Below, one piece after another: positions 33,024-41,178 of a DNA stretch of 64,000 bases (positions are counted from its first letter, which is position 1; each line of letters starts with the position of its first letter). The notes beneath the pieces are model-generated. The model was not told the origin of the DNA, searched no databases, and worked only from the letters and a program-made list of their open reading frames with translations. Both the position numbers and the translations under genes were made by a program. Source of the stretch: Chromobacterium rhizoryzae (GTDB taxonomy: Bacteria > Pseudomonadota > Gammaproteobacteria > Burkholderiales > Chromobacteriaceae); NCBI RefSeq assembly GCF_020544465.1, contig NZ_CP066126.1, forward strand, positions 186,001 through 250,000, read 5' to 3'.

Positions 33024-33845
33024 TTATTCCTTGGAAGCGGGCGCGCCGCCCAGCAATTGCAGCTTGCTGGCCAGAGTGGCTTCGGACAGTTCGCCCAGAT
33101 GTATGGTTTGCAATTGGCCGCGGGCGTCGAAAAACAGCGTGGTGGGCAGTGCCGCCGAGCCGTACTCCCGGCCCAGAGCGCCGGCCGGGTCCAGCAGCAC
33201 ATGCCGGAGCCGAAGCGGCTGCTTGTGGAAGAACTCGCGCACCGCGACTTCGTCCTCGCCCTGGTTGGCGAAGACGAAGCGCACGTCGGTCCTTTGCCGC
33301 TGGGCGTCTTGCAGCAGCGGCATTTCCCGCAGGCAGGGCGGGCACCAGCTGGCCCAGAGATTGAGCACCATGGGCTTGCCGCCGGCCAGCGCCGGCAGCG
33401 AGGCCGGGGCGCCGTCCAGTTGCGGCAGCACGCGGGCGGACAGCGAGGCCTTGGTTCGCCCTTCTTGCAGTGCCGCGCCGCCGGCCCAGACCAGCGCGCC
33501 GCTCAGGATGGCGACGGCCAGCGGCCGGCGCAGCTCCGGCCGACGCCAGCCGCGCCACGCGGCCAGGGCGAGCGCGGCGGCGACGCCGGCCCAGGGCAGG
33601 AAGCCGCCGTCGCGCAGATCCAGCACCGCCAGCGGCCGCTGCGAGTACAGCGAAAACCAGTACAGGACGAAGCCGACGCGCGCGGCGACGAAGCCCCACA
33701 GCAGCATGTCGTTGAGGTGGGCCGCCACGCTGACGCGGCGGCCGCGGCCGGCGAGCAGGCCGGCGCCGTGGGCGGCGAGCCAGGCGGCGGCGATGATGGC
33801 CAGGCTGACCGGAATGGCCAGCGGGCCAAGGTTGAAAGCAAGCAT
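33024..33845 (-). CDS. Membrane-anchored TlpA-like thioredoxin
   Basis: 273 aa. About four hydrophobic helices in the first 130 residues (with Lgt-like segments such as ARVGFVLYWFSLYSQRPLAVLD, quoted in part) are followed by a TlpA/ResA-type thioredoxin domain with WASWCPPC. The redox domain should face the periplasm. Lying between dsbG and dsbD homologues, the trio resembles the scsBCD group linked to copper/oxidative thiol stress. Confidence 0.82.
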   Translation of the reverse strand: MLAFNLGPLAIPVSLAIIAAAWLAAHGAGLLAGRGRRVSVAAHLNDMLLWGFVAARVGFVLYWFSLYSQRPLAVLDLRDGGFLPWAGVAAALALAAWRGWRRPELRRPLAVAILSGALVWAGGAALQEGRTKASLSARVLPQLDGAPASLPALAGGKPMVLNLWASWCPPCLREMPLLQDAQRQRTDVRFVFANQGEDEVAVREFFHKQPLRLRHVLLDPAGALGREYGSAALPTTLFFDARGQLQTIHLGELSEATLASKLQLLGGAPASKE

Positions 33846-33928
33846 GGTTCAGTCCTGTGCCGCGCGGAGCGGGGTGGCGGAGGCTATTTTTTTAAACGTT
33901 TGAATAGACTGGGTCCTTTCCAAAAGAT

Positions 33929-35698
33929 TCAGCGGGCCCGCCGCGCCTGGCTCAGGCGTTCGAGAAAGGCGTCCGGGCTCAGCGCGCCGACGATGCGCTG
34001 GGCGCGGCGCTCCTGGCCGTCCGGGCCGATCAGCAACAGCGTGGGCGGTCCTATCACCTGGCGCGAGGCCAGCAGCGCGGCGCTGTCCGGGCCGGATTCG
34101 GTCACGTCGGGCCGCAGCAGCGTCATGCCGGCCAGCGCTTGTCGCACGAGGGGATCGCCAAACACCTTGTGCTCGATTTCCTTGCAGGCCACGCACCAGT
34201 CGGCGTAGTAGTCCACCAGCGCCCACCGGCCTTGGCGCGCGGCCTCGTCCAGGCCCTGTTGCAGCGCGCGGACATCGCGCACGGTGACGAAGCCGAGTTG
34301 TTCCATGTCGGCGGCGGGCGCGGCCGCGGAGGAGACGAAGGCGAGCGGCCGCAGCGGATCGCTTTGCCCGGCGGCCGCGCCGATCAGCATCGCCGCCGCC
34401 CACAGGCCCAGCAGCGCCGCCGCGCCGCGCAGCGTCCATTGGCCGGGGCTGGCGCGCCAGGGCCGGCTCAGCGTCAGCAGGCCGACGGCGACGGCGAACA
34501 GCCACGCGCCCCACAAGGCCAGGCTGGCGGCCGGGGGCAGCACGCGGTCGAGGAACCAGATGGCCATGCCCAGCAGCAGGAAGCCGAACACCGCTTTGAC
34601 CCGGTTCATCCACAGGCCGGGACGCGGCAGCAGTTTGGCCCCCAGCGCGCCCACCAGCAAGAGCGGCACGCCCATGCCCAGGCCCATGGCCAGCAAGGCC
34701 AGGCCGCCTTTGAGCACGTCGCCGCTGTCGCTGATGTAGAGCAGGGCGCCGGCCAGCGGCGCGGTCATGCAGGGGCCCACCAGCAAGGCGGACAGCACGC
34801 CCATCGCCGCCGCGCCGCCCAGGGTGCCGCCGCGCTGGCGCTGGCTGGCCATGGCCAGCCGGTCGCGCAGCGCAGCCGGCAATTGCAGCTCGTAAACGCC
34901 GAACATGGCCAGCGCCAGCAGGATGAACAGCGCGGCGAACAGGCCCAGAGCCCACGGCGTTTGCAGCGCGGCCTGCAGATTGGCGCCCATGCTGGCGGCC
35001 AGCGCGCCCAGCGCCGCGTAGGTCAGCGCCATCGGCAGCACAAAGGCCAGCGCCAAGACCAGGCCGCGTCGCGGCGTGGCGCCGCTGCCGACGATCAGGC
35101 TGCTGAGAATGGGCACCATGGGCAGCACGCAGGGGGTGAAGGTCATCAGCAGGCCCAGGCCGAAGAAGGCCAGCAAGACCCAGCCTACGCCGGATTGCGC
35201 CAGCCGCGCCGCCAGCGCCTGGTCTTCGCCCAGGGCCGGCGCGGCGGGGGCCGTGCCGGCAAGCCCCGCCGTGGCGGTTTTAACGGCCTGGCCGCCGCCG
35301 GACAGCTCGACGACGCGATGCTGCGGCGGATAGCACAGCCCGGCTTCGGCGCAGCCCTGCCAGCTCAGCGCGAGGCGGCGCGCCTGGCCGGCCCGCACCA
35401 GCAGTTCCAGCCGCTGGTAATACACCTCGGATTCGCCAAAGAATTCATCATGGATGGTCTTGCCGGCCGGCATCGCCGGCGGCGGGACGCTGCCGGCGGG
35501 TTCGGCCGCGATCTTGATATTTTTGCGATACAAATAATAGCCGTCGCGGATGTCCCAGCGCAGGCGGACCTGGCCGTCGCCCAGCTCGCTGACGCTGAGA
35601 CGGAAGGCCTGTTCCGGCGGCAGAAAGCCGGTTTGCGCCTGGACGGCGGGCATCCAGAGGAAAAGCAGCAGCAACAGGCTGCGGAAAATAAGCGGCAT
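33929..35698 (-). CDS. dsbD: Thiol:disulfide interchange protein DsbD
   Basis: 589 aa from ATG 35698 (GGAG 6 nt upstream; an ATG at 35710 is also in frame). Three classic domains: periplasmic alpha with CAEAGLCYPP, eight-helix membrane beta domain with TPCVLPMVPI and GPCMTAPLAG, and periplasmic gamma thioredoxin with ADWCVACKEIE. It carries electrons from cytoplasmic thioredoxin to periplasmic DsbG/TlpA partners. First gene of the redox operon, divergent from the two-component system. Confidence 0.95.
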   Translation of the reverse strand: MPLIFRSLLLLLFLWMPAVQAQTGFLPPEQAFRLSVSELGDGQVRLRWDIRDGYYLYRKNIKIAAEPAGSVPPPAMPAGKTIHDEFFGESEVYYQRLELLVRAGQARRLALSWQGCAEAGLCYPPQHRVVELSGGGQAVKTATAGLAGTAPAAPALGEDQALAARLAQSGVGWVLLAFFGLGLLMTFTPCVLPMVPILSSLIVGSGATPRRGLVLALAFVLPMALTYAALGALAASMGANLQAALQTPWALGLFAALFILLALAMFGVYELQLPAALRDRLAMASQRQRGGTLGGAAAMGVLSALLVGPCMTAPLAGALLYISDSGDVLKGGLALLAMGLGMGVPLLLVGALGAKLLPRPGLWMNRVKAVFGFLLLGMAIWFLDRVLPPAASLALWGAWLFAVAVGLLTLSRPWRASPGQWTLRGAAALLGLWAAAMLIGAAAGQSDPLRPLAFVSSAAAPAADMEQLGFVTVRDVRALQQGLDEAARQGRWALVDYYADWCVACKEIEHKVFGDPLVRQALAGMTLLRPDVTESGPDSAALLASRQVIGPPTLLLIGPDGQERRAQRIVGALSPDAFLERLSQARRAR

Positions 35699-35807
35699 TG
35701 CGGTCTCCATGGCGATGAATGCCCACAGCCTGGGCGCCGGGGATTAAGCCGCCGTTAACAATGGGATAATCCGTTGCCGGCAAGCTGGCGGCGACAAGGA
35801 GGCGGGA

Positions 35808-36473
35808 ATGCGGGTGTTATTGGTGGAAGACAATGAGTTGATCGCGCTGGGCATCGTCGCCGGGCTGCGCGCCCACGGCCTGACGGTGGATGCGGTGGGC
35901 AGCGCGGCCCAGGCCGAGGCGGCGCTGGCGACGCTGGACGCCGATTTGATGATTCTGGACCTGGGGCTGCCGGACGAGGACGGCATGCGCTTGCTGGCGC
36001 GCTTGCGCGCGCGCGGCGCGGCGCTGCCGGTGCTGGTGTTGACCGCGCGCGACGCGGTGGAAGACCGGGTGGCTGGCCTGCGCGCCGGCGCGGACGATTA
36101 TCTGCTCAAGCCCTTTGATCTGGACGAACTGGTGGCGAGGCTGCACGCCTTGCGCCGGCGCGCCGCCGGGCGTTGCGTGGACGTGATCGAGGACGGCCCG
36201 CTGCGGCTGGACCCGATGCGCGGCGAAGTCTGGCTGCACGGCCGGCCGGTGGCGCTGGCGCGCCGCGAACTGGCGCTGTTGGCGGCCTTGATGCAGGCGC
36301 GGGAACGGATTCTCAGCGCCGAGCAGTTAAAAGACCGGCTCTACGATTACAGCGAAGAAATCGAAAGCAACGCCCTGAACGTGCACATCCACCATTTGCG
36401 GCGCAAGCTGGGGCCGGCGGTGGTGGAGACGGTGCGCGGCCTGGGCTACCGCTACGGCAGGGCCGGCGAATGA
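35808..36473 (+). CDS. OmpR-family response regulator (QseB-like)
   Basis: 221 aa. Receiver domain with acidic pocket Glu7/Asp8, phosphoacceptor Asp51 (LMILDLGLPDEDG), Thr in LVLTARD and Lys in LLKPFD; C-terminal winged helix with LNVHIHHLRRKLG and VRGLGYRYG. Divergent from dsbD with 109 bp between starts, and overlapping its kinase (ATGA). The redox operon is an obvious candidate target. Confidence 0.94.
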   Translation: MRVLLVEDNELIALGIVAGLRAHGLTVDAVGSAAQAEAALATLDADLMILDLGLPDEDGMRLLARLRARGAALPVLVLTARDAVEDRVAGLRAGADDYLLKPFDLDELVARLHALRRRAAGRCVDVIEDGPLRLDPMRGEVWLHGRPVALARRELALLAALMQARERILSAEQLKDRLYDYSEEIESNALNVHIHHLRRKLGPAVVETVRGLGYRYGRAGE

Positions 36474-37777
36474 GCTTGCGTCTGCGACTGCTGTTATGGA
36501 TAGGGGTGTCGCTGTGCCTGCTGTGGGGCGGCGTGGCGGCCTGGACGCTGCATGATCTGGACCGGCAGATGCGGCTGACGCTGGACCGGCGGCTGGCGAT
36601 GTCGGCGCAGATGGTGGCCGGCCTGATGGAACAATTGCCGGCGCCGCCGCCGCGCGCCGTGCCGCGTTTCGAGGGCATAGGCGCCGGCATCGCGTGTCAG
36701 ATCGTGTCCGTGCGCGGCGAGGTGCTGGCGCGCACGCCGGGCGCGCCGGATACCCGCGCGGACCCGGCGCCGGGCTATGCCGAGCAAACCCTGCGCGGCG
36801 AGCGCTGGCGCAGCTATACGGTGGTGGCCAACGGCTTGCGGGTGACCACGGCGGACCGGCTGACCGAACGCGAGGCGATGTTGACGGATATCCGCTGGGC
36901 CGCCGCCGTGCCCTTCATCGCTGCCCTGGCCGGCAGCCTGGTGGCCTTGTGGCTGGGCGTGAGCCGGGGGCTGCGGCCGCTGGAGCGGCTGCGCCGCGCC
37001 TTGGCGCGCCGCGCGCCGGAAGCGCTGGAGCCGGTGGCCACTCAGGGTTTGCCGCGTGACGTGCTGCCGCTGGCGGACAGCCTGAATCAGCTCTTGCGGC
37101 GCGTTGGCGAAGCGCTGCAACGCGAGCGGCGTCTGACCAGCGACGCCGCCCATGAGCTGCGCACCCCGCTGACGGCGATCAAGACGCATCTGCAAGTGGC
37201 GCGCATCACCCAGGGGCCGGACGCGGCGCAGGCGCTGGCCCACGCCGCCGAGGGGGCGGAACGCTTGCAGAACACCCTGGGGCAGTTGCTGATGCTGGCG
37301 CGGCTGGAAGGGGCTTTCGATTGGGAGGAAGGCCCTCCGGCCTGCGCCGACGAGGTGGCGCGGCTGGCGATGCGCGACGCGGAGCCCGCGCCGCCGCGGC
37401 GCATTGTCTGCGCTCCGCTGCCGGAGGCCGCGCTGGCCTTGCCCCAGGCGCTGGCGGCCACCGCGCTGCGCAATCTGCTGGACAACGCCTTGCGGTATTC
37501 GCCGCCGGACGCGCCGGTGCGTTTGGAGGCCGCGCTGTGCGAGGAGGGCTTGCGCTTTGAAATCCGCGATCAGGGGCCGGGGCTGACGGCGGACCAGCGC
37601 GAACAGGCCGCGAAGCGCTTTTGGCGCGGGCGGCATGCCGGCGCCGGCAGCGGCCTGGGCCTGTCCATCGTCACCGCGATCGCCGGGCGCTTTGGCGGCC
37701 GTCTGGAACTGCTGGCCGGCGAGGAGGGCGGGCTATGCGCCGCCCTGACGCTGCCGGTGCTCAGAAGTTCTTCATAG
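36470..37777 (+). CDS. Sensor histidine kinase (QseC-like)
   Basis: 435 aa. Transmembrane helices at about 5-28 and 142-165 flank a periplasmic sensor segment; then HAMP-like region, H-box SDAAHELRTPLTAIKTH with His228, N-box RNLLDNALRYSPP, and G-boxes RDQGPGL and GAGSGLGLSIV. ATG 36470 overlaps the regulator stop. Signal unknown; thiol or metal stress would fit the divergent dsbD operon. Confidence 0.93.
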   Translation: MSLRLRLLLWIGVSLCLLWGGVAAWTLHDLDRQMRLTLDRRLAMSAQMVAGLMEQLPAPPPRAVPRFEGIGAGIACQIVSVRGEVLARTPGAPDTRADPAPGYAEQTLRGERWRSYTVVANGLRVTTADRLTEREAMLTDIRWAAAVPFIAALAGSLVALWLGVSRGLRPLERLRRALARRAPEALEPVATQGLPRDVLPLADSLNQLLRRVGEALQRERRLTSDAAHELRTPLTAIKTHLQVARITQGPDAAQALAHAAEGAERLQNTLGQLLMLARLEGAFDWEEGPPACADEVARLAMRDAEPAPPRRIVCAPLPEAALALPQALAATALRNLLDNALRYSPPDAPVRLEAALCEEGLRFEIRDQGPGLTADQREQAAKRFWRGRHAGAGSGLGLSIVTAIAGRFGGRLELLAGEEGGLCAALTLPVLRSSS

Positions 37778-37878
37778 CCTGCCGCGCTTCGCCGGACGCG
37801 GCGCGGCGAGCGCCCCTTTAAAAATGCGCATGCGCTCCTTGCGCATCCCGCTGTCTTTGCGGTTCCCGCCCTGGCGCG

Positions 37879-37900
37879 CTAGACCTTGAACAGGCTCTCA
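37879..37900 (-). repeat. Type 1 repeat terminus at a stop codon
   Basis: On the minus strand the ferritin-like gene ends TGA followed directly by GAGCCTGTTCAAGGTCTAGC, the terminus shared with the copy at 45627. The rest of the 120-bp interval to the kinase gene is too diverged to align by eye. Confidence 0.6.
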
Positions 37901-38995
37901 GGACGACGAATGCCGGAGCATGAACGGCGGCGCGGCCACCACGTCCGGCACGCTGCTGTTGACCGGGTTCCGCATCACTTTTTGCGCCACCAGCTTCAGC
38001 TCGTACATGATGCCGATGGCGGCGTCCAACTCCCGCGGCTGGCCGTTGAAGGTGCGGTCCAGCGCGGCCAGCAGGTTTTGATAGGCCTGGTAGAACTGGG
38101 CGCCGCTGACGGCCGCGCCGCTGCCCGCCGGATAGTCTGACAGCGCGGCGTTGGGCAGCAGATTGAACACCCCGGTTTCGTCCAGCGGCACCGGCTCGCC
38201 GGTATAGGACCAGCCGGAGGGGCTGGAGTCGTCGCGAACCAGGCGCTTGCCGTAGTAGATCTCGCCAAACTTGAAATAATGGGCGTAGCCGCCGCCGGCT
38301 TCTTCCTTGGGGTTGATCCAGTCGTCCTCCACCTGCACGCCTTCGCCCTGGCGCACAATGGTGTCTATCACCGCGCGGGCGCTGGCCATGTCGTAGACCT
38401 TGCCGTCCGGACAGCCCGGCACCTCCTGCGGGAACCACTGGCTGACGTCCACCTGCTCGTCCAGCCGCGGCTGGGCGAAGCAGTCGTGACCGTGGTTTTC
38501 CAAATATTGCAGCCGCTCCAGGATGGCCTGGTAAAAGCGGCCGATGGAGTCGAAGCCGGGCTGGTTGTCGACCGAGGCCTGGGTCTCTCCGGGCAGGACG
38601 GCCTGGGTGTCCGGGCGTTCAATCTCCATGAACACTTCCTGAGCCTGCTGCCGGCTCAGCGCCTTGAGGGTGACGATCAGGCCGGTGTCCACGCACATCG
38701 GCAGCGGCCCCGGGTAGCTGAGCGCCCGGCCGTCTTCGATGACGCGCGGGTTGCCGCCGATGGCGATCAGGGTGTTGGCGGCCAGGGTCATGTGCAGCAT
38801 TTCCTCCACCACCACGGATTGCACCAGCGCGCGCGCTTCCTGATTCTGGCCGGGCTTGATGGAGAACAGCGCGGTCAGATAAGTGGGAATGGTGGACAGC
38901 TCCAGCCGCACCGCGCCGGCCAGCATGGTCCGCACATCGTTGATGTGCTCGGCCTGAAGCAGTTCGGCCATCAGTTCTTGACGTATCTTCAGCAT
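37898..38995 (-). CDS. Ferritin-like protein resembling the C-terminal domain of VioB
   Basis: 365 aa. Opens with the VioB/RebD-type ferritin-like domain: Glu32 (RLELSTIPTYLTALF) and Glu65-x2-His68 (VVEEMLHMTLAANTL), possible metal ligands. VioB (iminophenylpyruvate dimer synthase) couples two indole imines in violacein synthesis; in it this domain is the C-terminal part of a protein near 1000 aa. Here it is a separate gene 49 bp after a gene resembling the VioB N-terminal part. Substrate unknown. Confidence 0.8.
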   Translation of the reverse strand: MLKIRQELMAELLQAEHINDVRTMLAGAVRLELSTIPTYLTALFSIKPGQNQEARALVQSVVVEEMLHMTLAANTLIAIGGNPRVIEDGRALSYPGPLPMCVDTGLIVTLKALSRQQAQEVFMEIERPDTQAVLPGETQASVDNQPGFDSIGRFYQAILERLQYLENHGHDCFAQPRLDEQVDVSQWFPQEVPGCPDGKVYDMASARAVIDTIVRQGEGVQVEDDWINPKEEAGGGYAHYFKFGEIYYGKRLVRDDSSPSGWSYTGEPVPLDETGVFNLLPNAALSDYPAGSGAAVSGAQFYQAYQNLLAALDRTFNGQPRELDAAIGIMYELKLVAQKVMRNPVNSSVPDVVAAPPFMLRHSSS

Positions 38996-39044
38996 GGCTT
39001 GGTTTCCTGGCTTGGTTTCCTTGAAAGAGGGGCGGTCTGGGCGC

Positions 39045-41000
39045 TCAGGCGTCGTTGCCCTTGCGGCTCTTGCTCGTGCTCAGAGAGCCGCGGGTGGCGG
39101 CGATGTCGGCCTCGCTGGGAGCTGCGCTCTGGCGCAGCGGGCAGCGCTTGCCGTACATCAGCTGGCGGTCGAAGGTTTTGCCGGTGCGATCTATCACGTT
39201 TTGGAAATAGTTGATCAGCATGCGCCGCTTGCTGGCGGACAGGTCGCGCGTCACCGGCATCTGGTCCGGGTCTTCGATGGGCTTGTCGAACACGAAGCGC
39301 ATGATGAAGGCGCTGGCGTCGGCCACCGCTTGCTTGGAAAAGTCGAACAGACCCTGGCTCATCACCGGGTAGAGGTTGGCGTATTGCTGCAGGATGGGCT
39401 GCACGTCCTCCCAGCGCGGGTTGTCCAGGTCGATGTCCTGGCCCGGCTGCGGGAAGCTGCTGAAAACTACGACGGCGAAGTTGTCGAAGGGCTGTTGCAG
39501 CGCCGGATCGGAGCCGGCCAGATTGTAGTTGATGGTGAACAGCTGGCCGTCCATGTATTCGCGCGGGGTGCCGAAGCTTTCCGGCCCGTGCAGGGTGACG
39601 GCGACCCGGCCGGCCTGATCGGTGACCGGTTCCGCCGGGCTGAAGCGGACGGCGGCGTTGGGCACGTTGTTGACCGGCAACAGCGCGCGCGGGGTGGTGC
39701 CCTGAGTCTTGTCGGTGGGGGTGTCGCCGTAGTCCAGCATGGGCGCGCCGGCCCAGAAGGCCAGCGCCGCGCCGGCCAGCGGCTGGCCGTAGCGCGCCGC
39801 GTAGAGATGGGTGTGCAGGTGGTTCTTGTCCGGGTGGTTGGGGTCCAGGCGAATGGCGAAGTCCTCGGCGCGGACCTCGTTGCCCAGCAGCGCTTCGCGC
39901 ACGCAGACCACGGCGCGTCCCTCCGCGCCCACCGGCTGGACGATGGCCAGCGGCAAGGGCTGATTGGCCAGCCGCAGCTGCGCCTCGTTCAGCGGCACGG
40001 ACTGGATGCCGGCCTGCTGGTCTTGCAGCGTCTGCGAGGTGTCCACGCCGGCGATGGCGGTGTAGTCGCCCGGCCCTATCTCCGCGTCCTGCGCCGTCCA
40101 CTCATTGTGCAGGATCGCGTATTGCAGCGACGGCAGCGCCGCCACCTGATAACGGCTGTTCAGCGGCAGCGCGTTGCTCAGGTCCACTTGCAGGCTGGCG
40201 GTATCCTGATCCAGCCAGGAGGAGAAACAGCCGATGCCGTTCTGGCTGGCAAGATCGCTGCCCTGTTGCGTGGTGGGCATGAAGCGGCGGCCCAGGATGA
40301 AGGAGCGCGGCTGGCCGAGATAGGCCGGGCCGATGGCGCCGAGCACGGTGCCGTAGCCGAAGCCGGGGTCGCTGTAGGTGGTGCTGTAGCCGTAGGTGGT
40401 CAGCCGGATGGATAGCCGGTTCTGCTCGCTCAACTCGATCAGGCGGGCCAGCAGCGGGCTGTCGAAGCCGTCCAGATGCCACTGGATATTGGTGAGCACG
40501 GACTGAAAGACGGCGGAGGCGGCGCTGTCGCCCTGGCTGGCGGCGCGGGAGAACCACAGGTCGCGGAAAGGGTTGCTCTGGTAGTCGGCGGTCATCAGCG
40601 GCGTGCCGTCCGGCTTGAGCAAGGACACCGCCAGGCCGTAGATGCTGGAGGCCAGCTGCCAGTCCGGGTCCAGGTCCACCATTTTGCCGGACGGCTTGCC
40701 GATGGCGTTGCCCACGCTGCAGGACAGCAGCGGGTCTTGCGCCGGATCGGTGATCAGAATGCCGCTGGGGCCGCGCAAGCTGCTCACCTGGCAGTTGGCG
40801 AAGCGCATGATGGCGGTGCCGGTGGGGTGCCACCAACCGTTGTAGGTTTTGGTGCGCCCGTTGTCCCCCGCCTGCTGATATTCCTGAAAGCGCGGTTCGA
40901 AAGTGGCGTTGTCGTAATGGCGCGGATCGTTGTTGACGGTGGAGACGTCGGACTGGAACTGGCCGGAAAAGGCCAAGCGGGGGAACTGCAGATAGCTCAT
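39045..41000 (-). CDS. Beta-rich protein resembling the N-terminal part of VioB
   Basis: 651 aa from ATG 41000 (AAGGAG 7 nt upstream). It begins MSYLQFPRLAFSGQF with NNDP shortly after, similar to the opening of VioB (DFPRIHFRG, NRDP), and near its end VTRDLSASKRRMLINYF parallels a VioB segment just before the ferritin-like domain. No signal peptide. With the following ferritin-like gene it would reconstitute a VioB-like enzyme in two subunits. The comparison to VioB is from memory, not an alignment run. Confidence 0.7.
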   Translation of the reverse strand: MSYLQFPRLAFSGQFQSDVSTVNNDPRHYDNATFEPRFQEYQQAGDNGRTKTYNGWWHPTGTAIMRFANCQVSSLRGPSGILITDPAQDPLLSCSVGNAIGKPSGKMVDLDPDWQLASSIYGLAVSLLKPDGTPLMTADYQSNPFRDLWFSRAASQGDSAASAVFQSVLTNIQWHLDGFDSPLLARLIELSEQNRLSIRLTTYGYSTTYSDPGFGYGTVLGAIGPAYLGQPRSFILGRRFMPTTQQGSDLASQNGIGCFSSWLDQDTASLQVDLSNALPLNSRYQVAALPSLQYAILHNEWTAQDAEIGPGDYTAIAGVDTSQTLQDQQAGIQSVPLNEAQLRLANQPLPLAIVQPVGAEGRAVVCVREALLGNEVRAEDFAIRLDPNHPDKNHLHTHLYAARYGQPLAGAALAFWAGAPMLDYGDTPTDKTQGTTPRALLPVNNVPNAAVRFSPAEPVTDQAGRVAVTLHGPESFGTPREYMDGQLFTINYNLAGSDPALQQPFDNFAVVVFSSFPQPGQDIDLDNPRWEDVQPILQQYANLYPVMSQGLFDFSKQAVADASAFIMRFVFDKPIEDPDQMPVTRDLSASKRRMLINYFQNVIDRTGKTFDRQLMYGKRCPLRQSAAPSEADIAATRGSLSTSKSRKGNDA

Positions 41001-41141
41001 ATGGGCTCCTTGCCGGCAGGAAAATCCGCTGACGGCTTTTGTAGGCGATTTAATTCCATGGGCATAGCGCGGGTATAGGCGGCGCTGGCCATAAGGGCAA
41101 TGTTCTTTAGGCCAGGAGGGGGCCGGAGGGAAAGGACAGGA

Positions 41142-41166
41142 GGCCGGCGCGTGTCCCGCGCCGGCC
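41142..41166 (-). other. 10-bp perfect GC hairpin after the flavin oxidase gene
   Basis: GGCCGGCGCG-TGTCC-CGCGCCGGCC lies 12 bp beyond the oxidase stop on the minus strand, in the 178-bp gap before the VioB-like pair. There is no T-run; it may stabilise upstream mRNA or partially terminate. Confidence 0.5.
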
Positions 41167-41178
41167 GGAGCCGGGCGC

